This document shows, in pieces, positions 1 through 9,657 of a stretch of 33,293 nucleotides of DNA. The stretch covers positions 1 to 33,293 of the forward strand of contig CANQQR010000008.1 of NCBI GenBank assembly GCA_947626035.1. Direction: 5' to 3'. The position numbers were made by a program, and so were the translations under genes. The notes below the pieces were generated by a model. That model was not told the DNA's origin and did not search any database. It saw only the letters and a list, made by a program, of their open reading frames with translations. Positions within the stretch are counted from its first letter, which is position 1. Every line of letters begins with the position of its first letter. Source of the stretch: an uncultured Bacilli bacterium. Its GTDB lineage: Bacteria > Bacillota_I > Bacilli_A > RF39 > UBA660.

Positions 1-187
1 AATAATTATAGTATATTTAATTTTAATGAAATTTATAAAAATTACAACTTTCATCCCTCAAAAACTACAACATAGCGTAAATTTTCAAATTATTTTAATA
101 ATTTACTTAGAATTTCTTCTTAATATATAATTTAAGTATAAGTAAATCAGTCTGTTTTGTTATTATTAGTTTTAATATTAAAGTTAT
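1..187. other. Non-coding AT-rich stretch at left edge
   Basis: No reading frame with a ribosome-binding site or recognisable product was found here. It is the left part of a gene-free interval of more than 500 bases whose only clear content is the parS cluster at 188-470 and the gyrA terminator at 482-524. Confidence 0.6.
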
Positions 188-219
188 ATATCTAATGTTT
201 CACGTGAAACATTAGATAT
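188..219. promoter_or_regulatory. parS: parS site 1 (exact consensus, extended palindrome)
   Basis: Positions 196-211 read TGTTTCACGTGAAACA, identical to the B. subtilis parS centromere recognised by ParB/Spo0J. The dyad continues without a mismatch to 188-219, a 32-base perfect palindrome. ParB loads here and recruits SMC for origin segregation. No parA or parB lies in the window. Confidence 0.93.
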
Positions 220-398
220 TGTTTTAAATTATAAGGCGCAGTTTTTAAAGAATCGTATACTTAAATTTAATAGAACTTAATATTTATTTTGTTTTGATGC
301 ATTACTTACTAGTTAACCCAAGTAAAATAGTTTAATTATAAGTAAATTAACCATATTAAAATAATTTGTTGTTGGATTTTACCGATATTAAAGCATAT

Positions 399-426
399 TT
401 TTAATGTTCCACGTGGAACATTAAAA
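399..426. promoter_or_regulatory. parS: parS site 2 (symmetric variant)
   Basis: Positions 405-420 read TGTTCCACGTGGAACA, a fully symmetric parS variant differing from the consensus at one base in each arm. The palindrome extends perfectly over 399-426. Its spacing to site 3 is only 50 bases centre to centre. Confidence 0.88.
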
Positions 427-454
427 TATTTTGGTTTAACTATTTAACTTAATA

Positions 455-470
455 TGTTTCACGTGGAACA
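455..470. promoter_or_regulatory. parS: parS site 3 (hybrid half-sites)
   Basis: TGTTTCACGTGGAACA combines one arm of site 1 with one arm of site 2. It lies just beyond the gyrA terminator. Three sites within 275 bases form a small centromere cluster about 9 kb from oriC. Confidence 0.88.
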
Positions 471-481
471 TTATAATTTTA

Positions 482-524
482 AACAAAAAAATTTATCTAA
501 ATACTATAGATAAATTTTTTTGTT
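482..524 (-). terminator. gyrA intrinsic terminator
   Basis: An 18-base perfect inverted repeat (482-499 and 507-524) with a 7-base loop and A7/T7 arms begins 3 bases past the gyrA stop codon. The symmetric A and T tracts would allow it to work in both directions. Confidence 0.85.
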
Positions 525-526
525 AT

Positions 527-2986
527 CTAATCCTGAGTTTGAGTTTCTTCTTCAACATCAGAATCATCTTCATCCAAATTTTTATTAACAACTGAAATTG
601 TTGCAACCTTGCTACTATCACGTAAATGAATTAATCTAACACCTTGTGTAACTCTACCCATTTTACTAATTGAATCAATTGCTAATCTAATAATAATACC
701 CGTATCAGTAACAATCATCAAATCCTTATCATCCACAACGGACTTAAATCCAATAATTATTCCATTCTTGTCAGTAACATTCAAAGTCTTAACACCCTTA
801 CTACCACGTCTAGTTTCTCTATACTCAGAAACCTTAGTTCTCTTTCCATAACCTTTATCAGTAACCACCAAAACATCCATATCTTCTGAAGAAACCTCAG
901 TACCAACACAATAATCATTAATTAAATTAATACCTCTAACTCCAGCAGCAGTACGGCCCATAACTCTTACTTCATCCTCTTTAAACCTTACCATTCTTCC
1001 ATTTGAAGAACACATAAGAATTTGATCTTTACCAGTAGACTTCTTAACAGAATTAAGTTCATCATCCTCACGTAACGTAATAGCTAACTTACCACTTTGT
1101 CTAATATTATCAAACTCACTAATCAAAGTTCTTTTAATAACACCATTCTTAGTACCAAACACCAAATACTTATAAACATTTTCCTTTTCAATCTTCACAA
1201 CTGCACTAATATTCTCATCCTTATCAATTTGAATTAAATTAACAAGTGGCAATCCCTTTGAAGTTCTCGAAAACTCTGGAATCTCATAGCCTTTAAGTCT
1301 ATAAACACGTCCCTTATTACTGAAAAACAACAAGAAATCATGTGTGGATAAATTAATAATATTCTCAACAAAATCTTCTTCATTTGTGGACATCCCCTTA
1401 ATTCCAACGCCACCACGATTTTGTGTCTTATAAGTATCTGTAGCAATACGCTTAATATAATTCTTATTAGTAATAGTCACAATAACATCCTCTTCAGGAA
1501 TTAATGACTCATCCTCAATATACTCAATAGCAGTCATATCAATCATTGTTCTACGTTCATCAGCGTACTTTTGTTTTATTTCTAACATTTCCTCTTTAAT
1601 AATGTTAATAACTTTCTCCTCGCTACTCAAAATGCCTCTTAACTCATCAATAAGCTTCAACAAATCAGCTAACTCAGCCTCAATCTTACTACGCTCCAAA
1701 CCTGTCAAACGTCTTAACTTCAACTCTAAAATACTATCTGCTTGAACATCAGTAAGTCCAAACCTAGAAATCAAAGTAGTCTTCGCTAAAACATCAGTCT
1801 CACTATTTCTAATAATACTAATAACTTCGTCCAAATTATCTAAAGCAATCTTATAACCCTCTAAAATATGTACACGTTTCTCTGCTCTCTCTAACTCAAA
1901 CCTAGTTCTTCTAATAATAACCTCTTTTTGGAAATCAATATACTTAGAAATAATATCTTTTAAACCTAAAGTCTTAGGTGTACCTTGATCAATCATCAAA
2001 AAATTAATACCAAAAGTAGTTTGAAGTTGCGTATGCTTATACAAATTATTCAAAACAACATTTGCATTAGCCTCTTTCTTCAAAGTAACTACAATTCTAA
2101 TACCATTTTCCAAATTAGTTTCTTCATGTAAATCTGCTATACCATCAATAATCTTATCTCTAACAAGTTCTCCAATTCTTTGTTGTAAATCCCTCTTATT
2201 AACTTGATAAGGTATCTCTGTAATAATAATCTTATTCTTTCCATTACTATCATCAATCTCTACCTTACTTCTAATAGTAATAGTTCCTTTACCAGTCTCA
2301 TATGCTTTAACAATACCAGCATTCCCCAAAATAACAGCACCAGTTGGAAAATCAGGTCCTTTAATATAATTCATTAACTCTAACGTACTAATATCATTAT
2401 TGTCCATATAAGCAATACAGCCATCAATAACCTCACCCAAATTATGTGGTGGAATATTTGTAGCCATACCTACAGCAATCCCCATAGCGCCATTAACTAA
2501 AATATTAGGAAATCTACTAGGTAAAACAGTTGGTTCCTTACTAGTTTGATCAAAGTTATCCATAAAATCAACTGTATTTTTATTAATATCTCTTAAAAGC
2601 TCCATAGAAATCTTAGACAACCTAGACTCAGTATAACGCATTGCTGCTGCTCCATCGCCATCAAGAGACCCAAAATTTCCATGACCTTCAATTAAAGTAT
2701 GCCTATAGCTAAATGGTTGAGCCATTCTAACCAAAGAATCATAAATAGCAGTATCGCCATGTGGATGGTAATTACCCATAACTTCTCCGACAGTCTTAGC
2801 ACTCTTCCTAAAAGGTTTATCAGGTGTATACCCACTCTCATACATAGAATATAAAATTCTCCTATGAACAGGCTTTAATCCATCTCTAAGCTCTGGAAGT
2901 GCACGAGCCACAATAACACTCATAGAATAATCAAGAAAGGAATTCTCCATTTCCTTAACTATATTTTCACTCTTAATCTTATCCAT
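527..2986 (-). CDS. gyrA: DNA gyrase subunit A
   Basis: Breakage-reunion subunit of the type IIA topoisomerase that introduces negative supercoils with GyrB. 819 residues, normal length. The N-terminal winged-helix domain has the catalytic tyrosine Y118 in AAAMRYTE. The quinolone-determining segment is [15 protein letters not shown], with Thr79 where E. coli has Ser83, and Asp83 equivalent to Asp87. The C-terminal beta-pinwheel carries the GyrA-box motif [10 protein letters not shown], which separates it from ParC, and the protein ends in an acidic tail. The start is supported by AGGAGG at 2991-2996, which overlaps the gyrB stop, so it is translated as the last gene of recF-gyrB-gyrA. Confidence 0.97.
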   Translation of the reverse strand: MDKIKSENIVKEMENSFLDYSMSVIVARALPELRDGLKPVHRRILYSMYESGYTPDKPFRKSAKTVGEVMGNYHPHGDTAIYDSLVRMAQPFSYRHTLIEGHGNFGSLDGDGAAAMRYTESRLSKISMELLRDINKNTVDFMDNFDQTSKEPTVLPSRFPNILVNGAMGIAVGMATNIPPHNLGEVIDGCIAYMDNNDISTLELMNYIKGPDFPTGAVILGNAGIVKAYETGKGTITIRSKVEIDDSNGKNKIIITEIPYQVNKRDLQQRIGELVRDKIIDGIADLHEETNLENGIRIVVTLKKEANANVVLNNLYKHTQLQTTFGINFLMIDQGTPKTLGLKDIISKYIDFQKEVIIRRTRFELERAEKRVHILEGYKIALDNLDEVISIIRNSETDVLAKTTLISRFGLTDVQADSILELKLRRLTGLERSKIEAELADLLKLIDELRGILSSEEKVINIIKEEMLEIKQKYADERRTMIDMTAIEYIEDESLIPEEDVIVTITNKNYIKRIATDTYKTQNRGGVGIKGMSTNEEDFVENIINLSTHDFLLFFSNKGRVYRLKGYEIPEFSRTSKGLPLVNLIQIDKDENISAVVKIEKENVYKYLVFGTKNGVIKRTLISEFDNIRQSGKLAITLREDDELNSVKKSTGKDQILMCSSNGRMVRFKEDEVRVMGRTAAGVRGINLINDYCVGTEVSSEDMDVLVVTDKGYGKRTKVSEYRETRRGSKGVKTLNVTDKNGIIIGFKSVVDDKDLMIVTDTGIIIRLAIDSISKMGRVTQGVRLIHLRDSSKVATISVVNKNLDEDDSDVEEETQTQD

Positions 2987-2994
2987 AAAACCTC

Positions 2995-4905
2995 CTAAAT
3001 ATCTAACTCTGCATACTTAGCATTCTCTTCAATAAATTGACGTCTTGGTTCAACTTCTTCGCCCATAAGTGTTTCAAAAACCTTATCTGCTAACATTGCA
3101 TCCTCTACTGTAATTTGCTTCAACACTCTATTCTCAATACTCATAGTTGTTTCCCTTAATTCCTTAGCATCCATCTCGCCAAGACCCTTATTACGGCTAA
3201 TTTCAACCTTAGTATTATCTGGAATACTTGCCAAATACTCATCTCTTTCTTGCTCATTTAAACACCATTTAATAGTCTTACCATGAACAATCTTAAACAA
3301 AGGTGGTTGCGCTGCATAAACATGTCCATTCTCCACAATAGGCCTAAAAAACCTATAAAACAAAGTAAGCAAAAGTGTTCTAATATGTCCTCCATCAACA
3401 TCCGCATCGGCCATTATAATTATCTTATGATACCTTAACTTATTAATATCAAACTCATCACCAATTCCAGTACCAAAAGCAGTAATTATACTTCTAATCT
3501 CTTCATTACCTAAAGCTCTATCAAGCCTAGCCTTTTCAACATTCAAAATCTTACCACGTAAAGGTAAAACAGCCTGAGTCATATAATCTCTACCATCCTT
3601 AGCACTTCCTCCAGCTGAATCTCCCTCGACTATAAAAATCTCACTAATAGTTGGGTCATTACTCTTACAATCTGTTAACTTTCCCCATTTATTAGTTATC
3701 TCAAGGCCACCCTTTCTCCTAGTAGTCTCACGTGCTTTCTTAGCAGCAAGCCTAGCATGACTAGCTAAAACGCACTTTTCAATAATCAACTTTGCTTCCT
3801 GTGGATTCTCCATCAAAAACTTTTCTAACTTTTCTCCAAAAATATTACTTGCTATCTTTCTAACTTCTGAATTACCTAACTTTGTCTTTGTTTGTCCTTC
3901 AAATTGAGGATCAGGGTGCTTACAAGAAACAATCATTGCTAACCCCTCTTTAACATCATCTGAAGTTAAAGACTCATCCTTTTCTTTTAATATATTAGAG
4001 CTCTTAGCATACTTATTAATAACCCTAGATAAAGCAAGTTTAACGCCATCTTCATGTGTTCCACCCTCAACAGTATTTATATTATTAGTAAAAGAATAAA
4101 TATTAGAACTATAACCATCATTATACTGAAAAGCAACCTCAATCTCTATATCATTTTCGCTTCCCTCACAATAAACAATAGTATCATGTATTGGTGTCTT
4201 ATTCTCATTTAACATCTTTACATACTCAATAATTCCACCATTATAAAGAAAAGCTTCACTCTTTCCATCTCTATCATCAATTAACTTAATTTGTAATCCT
4301 TTATTCAAAAATGCAAGCTCACGAGCCCTGTGTTTCAAAGTCTCATAATTATATATAGTAGTCTCCTTAAAAATTGCAGGGTCTGGTTTAAAGGTCACTG
4401 TAGTACCAGTTCTATTAATATCGCACTCATCAATAATTTCAAGTTTACCAACAGGCTTACCACCATCAACAAACTTTTGATAATAAACTTTTCCATTTTG
4501 ATAAATCTTTACCTCAAGAGAAGTACTAAGTGCATTTACTACAGAAGCACCAACACCATGAAGACCTCCACTTACCTTATAGCCCCCACCGCCAAATTTT
4601 CCGCCAGCATGAAGAACAGTAAATATAGTTTCAACTGTACTAACACCAGTTTTAGGATGAATTCCTGTAGGAATACCCCTACCATCATCCTTAACAGTAA
4701 TTGAATTATCTTTATTTATAACAATTTCAATATCATCACAAAACCCAGCCAAAGCCTCATCAACAGAATTATCTACAATCTCCCAAACTAAATGATTTAG
4801 TCCTCTCTCACTTGTAGTACCTATATACATACCAGGTCTTTTTCTAACTGCTTCAAGTCCCTCTAAAACTTGAATATCACTTTCATTATAATGACTATCA
4901 TTCAT
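2995..4905 (-). CDS. gyrB: DNA gyrase subunit B
   Basis: ATPase subunit of gyrase. GHKL ATPase domain at the N terminus ([34 protein letters not shown]), then the TOPRIM domain with [27 protein letters not shown] and the metal-binding [13 protein letters not shown]. The ATG at 4905 was chosen over an in-frame GTG at 4923 because GAGGG lies at proper spacing upstream of the ATG and the recF TGA stop sits one base before it, giving translational coupling. 636 residues from this start. Gyrase rather than ParE is favoured by the context and the neighbouring GyrA. Confidence 0.96.
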   Translation of the reverse strand: MNDSHYNESDIQVLEGLEAVRKRPGMYIGTTSERGLNHLVWEIVDNSVDEALAGFCDDIEIVINKDNSITVKDDGRGIPTGIHPKTGVSTVETIFTVLHAGGKFGGGGYKVSGGLHGVGASVVNALSTSLEVKIYQNGKVYYQKFVDGGKPVGKLEIIDECDINRTGTTVTFKPDPAIFKETTIYNYETLKHRARELAFLNKGLQIKLIDDRDGKSEAFLYNGGIIEYVKMLNENKTPIHDTIVYCEGSENDIEIEVAFQYNDGYSSNIYSFTNNINTVEGGTHEDGVKLALSRVINKYAKSSNILKEKDESLTSDDVKEGLAMIVSCKHPDPQFEGQTKTKLGNSEVRKIASNIFGEKLEKFLMENPQEAKLIIEKCVLASHARLAAKKARETTRRKGGLEITNKWGKLTDCKSNDPTISEIFIVEGDSAGGSAKDGRDYMTQAVLPLRGKILNVEKARLDRALGNEEIRSIITAFGTGIGDEFDINKLRYHKIIIMADADVDGGHIRTLLLTLFYRFFRPIVENGHVYAAQPPLFKIVHGKTIKWCLNEQERDEYLASIPDNTKVEISRNKGLGEMDAKELRETTMSIENRVLKQITVEDAMLADKVFETLMGEEVEPRRQFIEENAKYAELDI

Positions 4906-4906
4906 C

Positions 4907-5989
4907 TCATACCACCCTCTCACTTAAATCAATTATTTTAGCTTTTCTTACTATACTTTTCTTAACATTATTAATATCAGTAGTAGTAATAAAAACCTGA
5001 ACATCTTTATTCAAATTATTTAAAACATTATTCTGATTATCAGAATCAAGCTCACTAAATAAGTCATCCAAAAGTAAAATTGGTTCTTCATAATAATCAT
5101 TAATAAGAACTTCTAACTCAGCAATTTTAAAAGAAAGCAAAATTAACTTTTGAATTCCTTGTGAACTAAAATCCTTTGCATTATTACCATTATGAAGAAA
5201 AATCAAATCATCCCTATGTATACCGCTCTTAGTAAGCCCTAACATCATCTCATTCTGTCTATTTTTCTTAAGCAGTTTTCTAATATCATCCACACTTTTT
5301 CCTAAAAATTGACTTTCATATTTAATAAATAAATCATCATCTTTTTTAAATTTCTTAAATATTCTCTTAATATACTTATTTAACTTATCAACATATTCTT
5401 TCCGAACATTACAAATTTCAAAACCAATCTCAGAAAGCTTCATATCAAGTATATCTAAATAACTTAAATCCATATTTGAATTAATATAAACTTTCTTCAA
5501 ATAATCATTTTTATTTTTTACAAGAATATTATAATCATTTAAAAGCTTTATATATGACTTATTAATTTGAGATAAACTTATATTTAAATAATTTCTTCTT
5601 GTATTAGGAGACTCTTTAATAATCCTAAGTTCATCTGGAGAAAAAAGTATAACCTTATACTGTGAAATAAAATCACTTATTTTCCTCTTTAAACTACTAT
5701 TTATTTTTGTTTTTTTACCCTTAAGAGTCAACGTATATTCAAGTTTTAAATTCCTTTTACCAGTTTCCAAATCAATCTTAACTTTAGAAAAAGAAGCACC
5801 ATTTTTAAGTATTACATAATCATCATTACTTTTAAAACTTCTAGCCAAACTACAAACATAAATACTTTCTAAAATAGAGGTCTTTCCAATACCATTTTTT
5901 CCTATAATAATATTTACTGACTCTAAATTATCAATTTTGTACTTATCATAATTTCTAAAATTTGTTAATTCTAACTTCCTGACATACAT
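4907..5989 (-). CDS. recF: DNA replication and repair protein RecF
   Basis: SMC-like ATPase that, with RecO and RecR, loads RecA onto gapped DNA. The ATG at 5989 ([14 protein letters not shown]) is preferred over an upstream ATG at 6058 because AGAGG lies 7 bases before it and family members start with this strand. 360 residues. Walker [10 protein letters not shown], signature [13 protein letters not shown] and Walker [13 protein letters not shown] are all present. An extended -10 promoter at 6057-6065 and a hairpin in the leader lie just upstream, so recF-gyrB-gyrA is probably transcribed on its own. Only one base separates its stop from gyrB. Confidence 0.95.
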   Translation of the reverse strand: MYVRKLELTNFRNYDKYKIDNLESVNIIIGKNGIGKTSILESIYVCSLARSFKSNDDYVILKNGASFSKVKIDLETGKRNLKLEYTLTLKGKKTKINSSLKRKISDFISQYKVILFSPDELRIIKESPNTRRNYLNISLSQINKSYIKLLNDYNILVKNKNDYLKKVYINSNMDLSYLDILDMKLSEIGFEICNVRKEYVDKLNKYIKRIFKKFKKDDDLFIKYESQFLGKSVDDIRKLLKKNRQNEMMLGLTKSGIHRDDLIFLHNGNNAKDFSSQGIQKLILLSFKIAELEVLINDYYEEPILLLDDLFSELDSDNQNNVLNNLNKDVQVFITTTDINNVKKSIVRKAKIIDLSERVV

Positions 5990-6022
5990 TTTAAAACCTC
6001 TTTTAACTTCAAAATCAAAAAT

Positions 6023-6052
6023 AATAGGTATACTAGTACTCCTATACCTATT
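6023..6052 (-). promoter_or_regulatory. Leader hairpin or operator of recF-gyrB-gyrA
   Basis: Perfect 10-base inverted repeat AATAGGTATA / TATACCTATT with a 10-base spacer. It falls where the first transcribed bases from the -10 at 6057-6062 would be. In the RNA sense it is followed by a U-rich stretch, so it could be an attenuator, the comK terminator, or a DNA operator. Confidence 0.55.
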
Positions 6053-6056
6053 ACTC

Positions 6057-6065
6057 ATTATATCA
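6057..6065 (-). promoter_or_regulatory. Extended -10 promoter for recF-gyrB-gyrA
   Basis: On the minus strand the sequence is TGATATAAT, a TGnTATAAT extended -10 element, about 70 bases before the chosen recF start. No good -35 is seen, as expected for an extended -10 promoter. Confidence 0.55.
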
Positions 6066-6091
6066 CAAATATGCTCTTTTTACTACTTTTT

Positions 6092-6556
6092 TTAATTATT
6101 TCGTATTATTCTATCAGACACAACTGCACATAATCTCGCCGCTTTTAAATATTGATTATTAAAACTATAAAAAGACACCGGAATTTCCATCTTAAATCCA
6201 TTAAAGAATCTTACAACAGTTGTTGATTTCTTAGTAAGACTCGGATAATATTCCATAATATTATTATAACTTAACCACATAGTATTTCTTTTCTCTCTAA
6301 CAGAAGAAATAGGAAAAAATACTATTCTTGAAGTTTCCTCAATAACTATAGGCGCCTTATATTTAGCTTTAACAAATCTCTTACTGCCCTCTAACCTAGA
6401 CCTATAACTTACACCAAAATATTCACAACTATGTTCAATAACACGCATAGAATCGGTATTTAAATTATAAGTTCGCTTATCTTCAAGAATTTTACATCTT
6501 TTAGATCCAACTGGCAAAACCGCTAAAGTACTAGAGTTTACCTCATAATTCATCAC
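6092..6556 (-). CDS. comK: ComK-family competence transcription factor, short form
   Basis: 154 residues with clear ComK likeness along the length: YEVNSSTLAVLP at the N terminus, then RVIEHSCEYFGVSYRSR, KAPIVIEETSRIVFFPISS and FNGFKMEIPVSFYSFNNQ, in the same order and spacing as B. subtilis ComK (192 residues), the minor-groove DNA-binding activator of competence genes. It ends soon after the segment matching RTAWLRTKFQDRI, so the C-terminal region that in B. subtilis holds the FMLYPK MecA-binding motif is absent. A strong AGGAGG sits 6 bases before the ATG. It occupies the dnaN-recF interval that in B. subtilis holds the S4-domain gene rlbA (yaaA). Regulation may involve the 10-base repeats just upstream. 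Confidence 0.88.
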   Translation of the reverse strand: MMNYEVNSSTLAVLPVGSKRCKILEDKRTYNLNTDSMRVIEHSCEYFGVSYRSRLEGSKRFVKAKYKAPIVIEETSRIVFFPISSVREKRNTMWLSYNNIMEYYPSLTKKSTTVVRFFNGFKMEIPVSFYSFNNQYLKAARLCAVVSDRIIRNN

Positions 6557-6594
6557 TTTCCTCCTTTCGAGTTATGTATATTAGCACATTAATA

Positions 6595-6624
6595 TGTCGA
6601 ATTTTGTCAAATTTTGTCGAAAAA
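6595..6624 (-). repeat. Three 10-base direct repeats upstream of comK
   Basis: TGTCGAATTT, TGTCAAATTT and TGTCGAAAAA lie head to tail with exact 10-base period, about 40-70 bases before the comK start, so each copy faces the same side of the helix. This is a candidate regulator-binding site. On the minus strand the middle copy contains TTGACA. A possible extended -10 (TGCTAATAT) lies at 6578-6586. Confidence 0.55.
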
Positions 6625-6668
6625 CTAAAAAAATTTAAAATTCTTTCAAAAAAAAGATATATTATTAT

Positions 6669-6700
6669 AGTAGACGGACACAAAAAGTATCCGCCTTACT
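6669..6700 (-). terminator. Hairpin after dnaN (possible terminator)
   Basis: In minus-strand RNA, CGGATAC and GTGTCCG pair around a U5 loop with one G-U wobble; in plus-strand RNA the same pair would be a mismatch, which favours function in the dnaN direction. Outer AGTA/TACT bases also pair. It starts 12 bases after the dnaN stop but lacks an immediate U tract, so termination may be weak. Confidence 0.45.
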
Positions 6701-6711
6701 ATGAAATAAAC

Positions 6712-7833
6712 TTAATAAGTTTTTATTGGTAGTATTAATTGAAGTAATGTAGAATCATCAGATTCTTTTAATATAATTGGCTTAATCTCGCCATTTAAAT
6801 ATATATTAACATCTTTTTTATTAAAACTTTTTAAAGCTTCCATCATATATTTAGCACTAAAAGATATTTTAATATCTCCACCCTTAACAACATTAATGTC
6901 CATAACTTCCTCAATTTTTCCAATTTCAGGACTACTAGAAGTTATAATTAATTTGTTACCGCGTGTTTCTAAAGAAACTATATTCTTATCTTTTGCTTGT
7001 GCTAATATTGAAGCCCTATCAATAATACTATAAAATTCATCTAAATTAACATTATAAATAATATCAAAATCAACTGGTACAAGCGAATCAGTATTAGGAT
7101 AAGTTCCATTTAATAAACTAGATTGAAACATAATATTATTATATTGAAACATTACTTTATTAGGAAAAGCATTAAGAATAATCTCTGACTCATCATTTTC
7201 AATTAACTTAATAAATTCATTAATATTTTTAGCAGGTATAACCAAATTAATATTTTCTTCATTCATAATAGAAAATCTAACATTCTTTTTAGCAAGCCTG
7301 TAAGAGTCAGTTGCAACACATTCTAAAGTATCTCCTATAATCTTTAAATTAATACCAGTAAGCAAAGGCTTACTCTCTTGAGTTGAAGTAGCAAACACAG
7401 TTTGATTAACAATTTCCTTAAAATTACCAGCAGTTAATTTAACAGAACTTTTACTAGCATCCATTTTTATATTAGGAAATTCATTCGCATCAAAACAATT
7501 CAAATTATATTTACTAGTAGGAGTTGATATAATAGCTTTTCCTCCATCTATTTCTTCAATATTAACAAATTCTGTTGATAACTTTCTAATTATATCTAAT
7601 ATATATCTTCCATATATAACAATTCTACCAGTAGAAACGATTTCCTTAATTTCTACTTTATCAATAAATGTTTTAATAGCAATCTCATTATCAGTCGCAG
7701 TTAAATATAACCCTTCGTCAGTTAATTCAAATAAGATTCCATTAATAACAGGAATAATATTCCTATTTGATAAAGCCCTTCCAACATAATTTAAGTGTTC
7801 TAATAACACATCTTTATTAATTTTTAATTCCAT
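6712..7833 (-). CDS. dnaN: DNA polymerase III beta sliding clamp
   Basis: Ring-shaped processivity factor of the replicative polymerase. 373 residues from the ATG at 7833, a normal clamp length, with three clamp repeats recognisable by KPLLTGINLKI and TDSYRLAKKN in the centre and LLQLILPIKTY at the C terminus (the usual MPIR/MPV-type end). The start follows GGAGG by 8 bases; an upstream in-frame ATG at 7848 would itself overlap that ribosome-binding site. Lies downstream of dnaA with a 128-base intergenic region containing DnaA boxes. Confidence 0.96.
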   Translation of the reverse strand: MELKINKDVLLEHLNYVGRALSNRNIIPVINGILFELTDEGLYLTATDNEIAIKTFIDKVEIKEIVSTGRIVIYGRYILDIIRKLSTEFVNIEEIDGGKAIISTPTSKYNLNCFDANEFPNIKMDASKSSVKLTAGNFKEIVNQTVFATSTQESKPLLTGINLKIIGDTLECVATDSYRLAKKNVRFSIMNEENINLVIPAKNINEFIKLIENDESEIILNAFPNKVMFQYNNIMFQSSLLNGTYPNTDSLVPVDFDIIYNVNLDEFYSIIDRASILAQAKDKNIVSLETRGNKLIITSSSPEIGKIEEVMDINVVKGGDIKISFSAKYMMEALKSFNKKDVNIYLNGEIKPIILKESDDSTLLQLILPIKTY

Positions 7834-7879
7834 AACCTTTTCCTCCATTTTTATTTTTTATTAGTATTTTTAATATAGA

Positions 7880-7942
7880 AGTGAATAATGTTAATAATTA
7901 ATATTTTTTCCTATATTTTAGTACATTTTTAACTGTGAATAA
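7880..7942 (-). promoter_or_regulatory. DnaA-box group between dnaA and dnaN (second part of oriC)
   Basis: Minus-strand DnaA-box-like 9-mers TTATTAACA (7889-7897) and TTATTCACA (7934-7942), and TTATTCACT (7880-7888) abutting the first. They lie in a strongly AT-rich interval, where Bacillus-type bipartite origins place their unwinding element. Each differs from TTATCCACA by one to two bases. Confidence 0.6.
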
Positions 7943-7961
7943 TAATAAATTTTTTAACAAT

Positions 7962-9362
7962 TTATTCACTCATTTTCATTTTTAATTCATTAATGATTTT
8001 TTGTAATTCTCCATTTTCCTTTAAATCTTTATTAATAGTTTCATACCCATGAATAATAGTTGTATGATCCCGTCCTCCTAGTTCAAGTGCTATTCTAGGA
8101 TAAGATTCATCAGTAAGTACTCTACATAAATACATTGCAATCATTCTAGCATGCGCTATATGCTTACTACGCTTTTTTCCCTTTAATTCATCAACTTCTA
8201 ATTTAAAATAGTTAGCAACAACATTTAAAATTTTACTAATAGAATTATCTGTGAATAACATATTATTAACAAAGTCTTCATCAAGAGCCTCTTTAGCAAC
8301 ATTTAAAGTAAGCTTCTTAATTCCCCACATAGCTGAATAAGCATGTAACCTTATTATAGATCCCTCAAGTATCCTAACATCACTGCCACAATTAGAAGCA
8401 ATATATTCAATAATGTCATCAGATAAATCCATCATGAACATACCACTACTTATTTTCTGTTTAATAATTTTAACTTTTAAAGGGAATTCAGGAACATTAA
8501 TTACAGTAACTAATCCCCAATTAAATCTAGTCTTTAATCTATCAGCAAACAAATTAAGATCATTAACACTTCTATCAGAACATATAATAATCTGTTTATT
8601 ACTATTATATAGACTATTAAAAGTATTAGTAAATTCCTGTTGAGATTTAGGTGCTGAACTTAAAAACTGTATTTCATCAATCATTAAAACATCTACATCC
8701 CTATATTTATTCTTAAATAAATCAATATAGGTAAGATTTTCATCCTTATCACCTTTATCTTTTGATACACTTATAAATTCATTAATAAAATCATCAGAAG
8801 TTGTGTATAAAACTTTTAAATCAGAGTGTTCTGTAATATAATTTCCAATCGCATGCATTAAATGTGTTTTTCCAAGACCACTTTTAGCATACATAAACAG
8901 TGGATTATAAAGTTTACCGGGATTCTGTGCAACTCTCAAACAAGCACCAAACGCATCTCTATTAGAATCTCCTACTACAAAATTATCAAAAGTATACTTA
9001 GGATTAAGATTAGTTTTTCTACTATTAACATAACTATTAATTTTATCATCATCCAAGCTATCTTCCATAATTTTTTCACTTGTTGATAAGTTACTAATAG
9101 GAACTGGTGCTTTATATTCACCCTCTAAACAAAAAGTTATATTGCGCATACTTCCAGTGATATCTAAAAAAATCTCATTAACCATATCCATATAATTGTT
9201 GATAATATGATTCTTATTAACAGGATGAGGAACAGATATAATAATTTCTCTGTCATTAATAGCCAGCAAATGTAATTCTTTAAACCAAGTATTAAAAGTA
9301 ACATCGCTAACTCTATAATGTATTTGTTCCAAAAAATCGTTCCAAATTTTTACTTTGTCCAT
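7962..9362 (-). CDS. dnaA: Chromosomal replication initiator DnaA
   Basis: Initiator that binds DnaA boxes and melts the origin. 466 residues. Domain I (WNDFLEQIHYRVSDVTFNTWF) is followed by a short linker, then the AAA+ domain with Walker A SGLGKTHLMHAIG, Walker B VLMIDEIQFLS (the common form is DDIQF), sensor SDR and arginine-finger box RLKTRFNWGL. Domain IV carries the DNA-binding signature RSKHIAHARMIAMYL and GGRDHTTIIHGYETI. The start follows an AGGTGA ribosome-binding site by about 5 bases. DnaA boxes on both sides of the gene suggest autoregulation. Confidence 0.98.
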   Translation of the reverse strand: MDKVKIWNDFLEQIHYRVSDVTFNTWFKELHLLAINDREIIISVPHPVNKNHIINNYMDMVNEIFLDITGSMRNITFCLEGEYKAPVPISNLSTSEKIMEDSLDDDKINSYVNSRKTNLNPKYTFDNFVVGDSNRDAFGACLRVAQNPGKLYNPLFMYAKSGLGKTHLMHAIGNYITEHSDLKVLYTTSDDFINEFISVSKDKGDKDENLTYIDLFKNKYRDVDVLMIDEIQFLSSAPKSQQEFTNTFNSLYNSNKQIIICSDRSVNDLNLFADRLKTRFNWGLVTVINVPEFPLKVKIIKQKISSGMFMMDLSDDIIEYIASNCGSDVRILEGSIIRLHAYSAMWGIKKLTLNVAKEALDEDFVNNMLFTDNSISKILNVVANYFKLEVDELKGKKRSKHIAHARMIAMYLCRVLTDESYPRIALELGGRDHTTIIHGYETINKDLKENGELQKIINELKMKMSE

Positions 9363-9590
9363 AGAATCACCTCACAATACAACTTATCAACATAATTTTA
9401 ACCCCATTTATTCTATTTTAAAAGTAAAAATTTTCCTAGAAACTTATTAACAGCCACTTATCAACAAGTTAATAACAAGTTTTTCATTAATTTTACAATA
9501 ATTTTTTAACTTATTCACATTATCCACAATTTTTTATTTACACATGTTGATAAGTTTACAGTGAATATTGTGAATATGTGGATAAACTAA
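9363..9590. other. Origin of replication oriC, main DnaA-box cluster
   Basis: Between divergent dnaA and rpmH. Plus-strand boxes are TTATCAACA at 9384-9392, TTATTAACA at 9444-9452, TTATCAACA at 9458-9466, TTATTCACA at 9511-9519 and perfect TTATCCACA at 9520-9528, the last two touching. Minus-strand boxes are TTATCAACA at 9545-9553 and perfect TTATCCACA at 9577-9585. Gene orientation diverges here, which supports bidirectional replication from this spot. No dnaA promoter could be assigned with confidence. Confidence 0.9.
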
Positions 9591-9619
9591 TTGACAAATA
9601 ATATTCTATAGTTTATAAT
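9591..9619 (+). promoter_or_regulatory. rpmH promoter
   Basis: TTGACA (9591-9596), 17-base spacer, TATAAT (9614-9619): an exact sigma-A consensus. It starts 6 bases past the last DnaA box (9577-9585), so DnaA binding could influence it. Confidence 0.9.
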
Positions 9620-9657
9620 CAGTTACGTCAAGAAAAAAAGTTGGGAGCGTGGAAATT

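Noticed and set aside
188-219. Transcription terminator only, rather than parS
   Set aside because: Although a long palindrome followed by T-rich bases could form a hairpin, the exact parS consensus and two sister sites nearby make centromere function the better explanation.
4330-4704. Plus-strand open frame of 124 codons inside gyrB
   Set aside because: It is the antisense of conserved gyrB sequence, with no recognisable domain.
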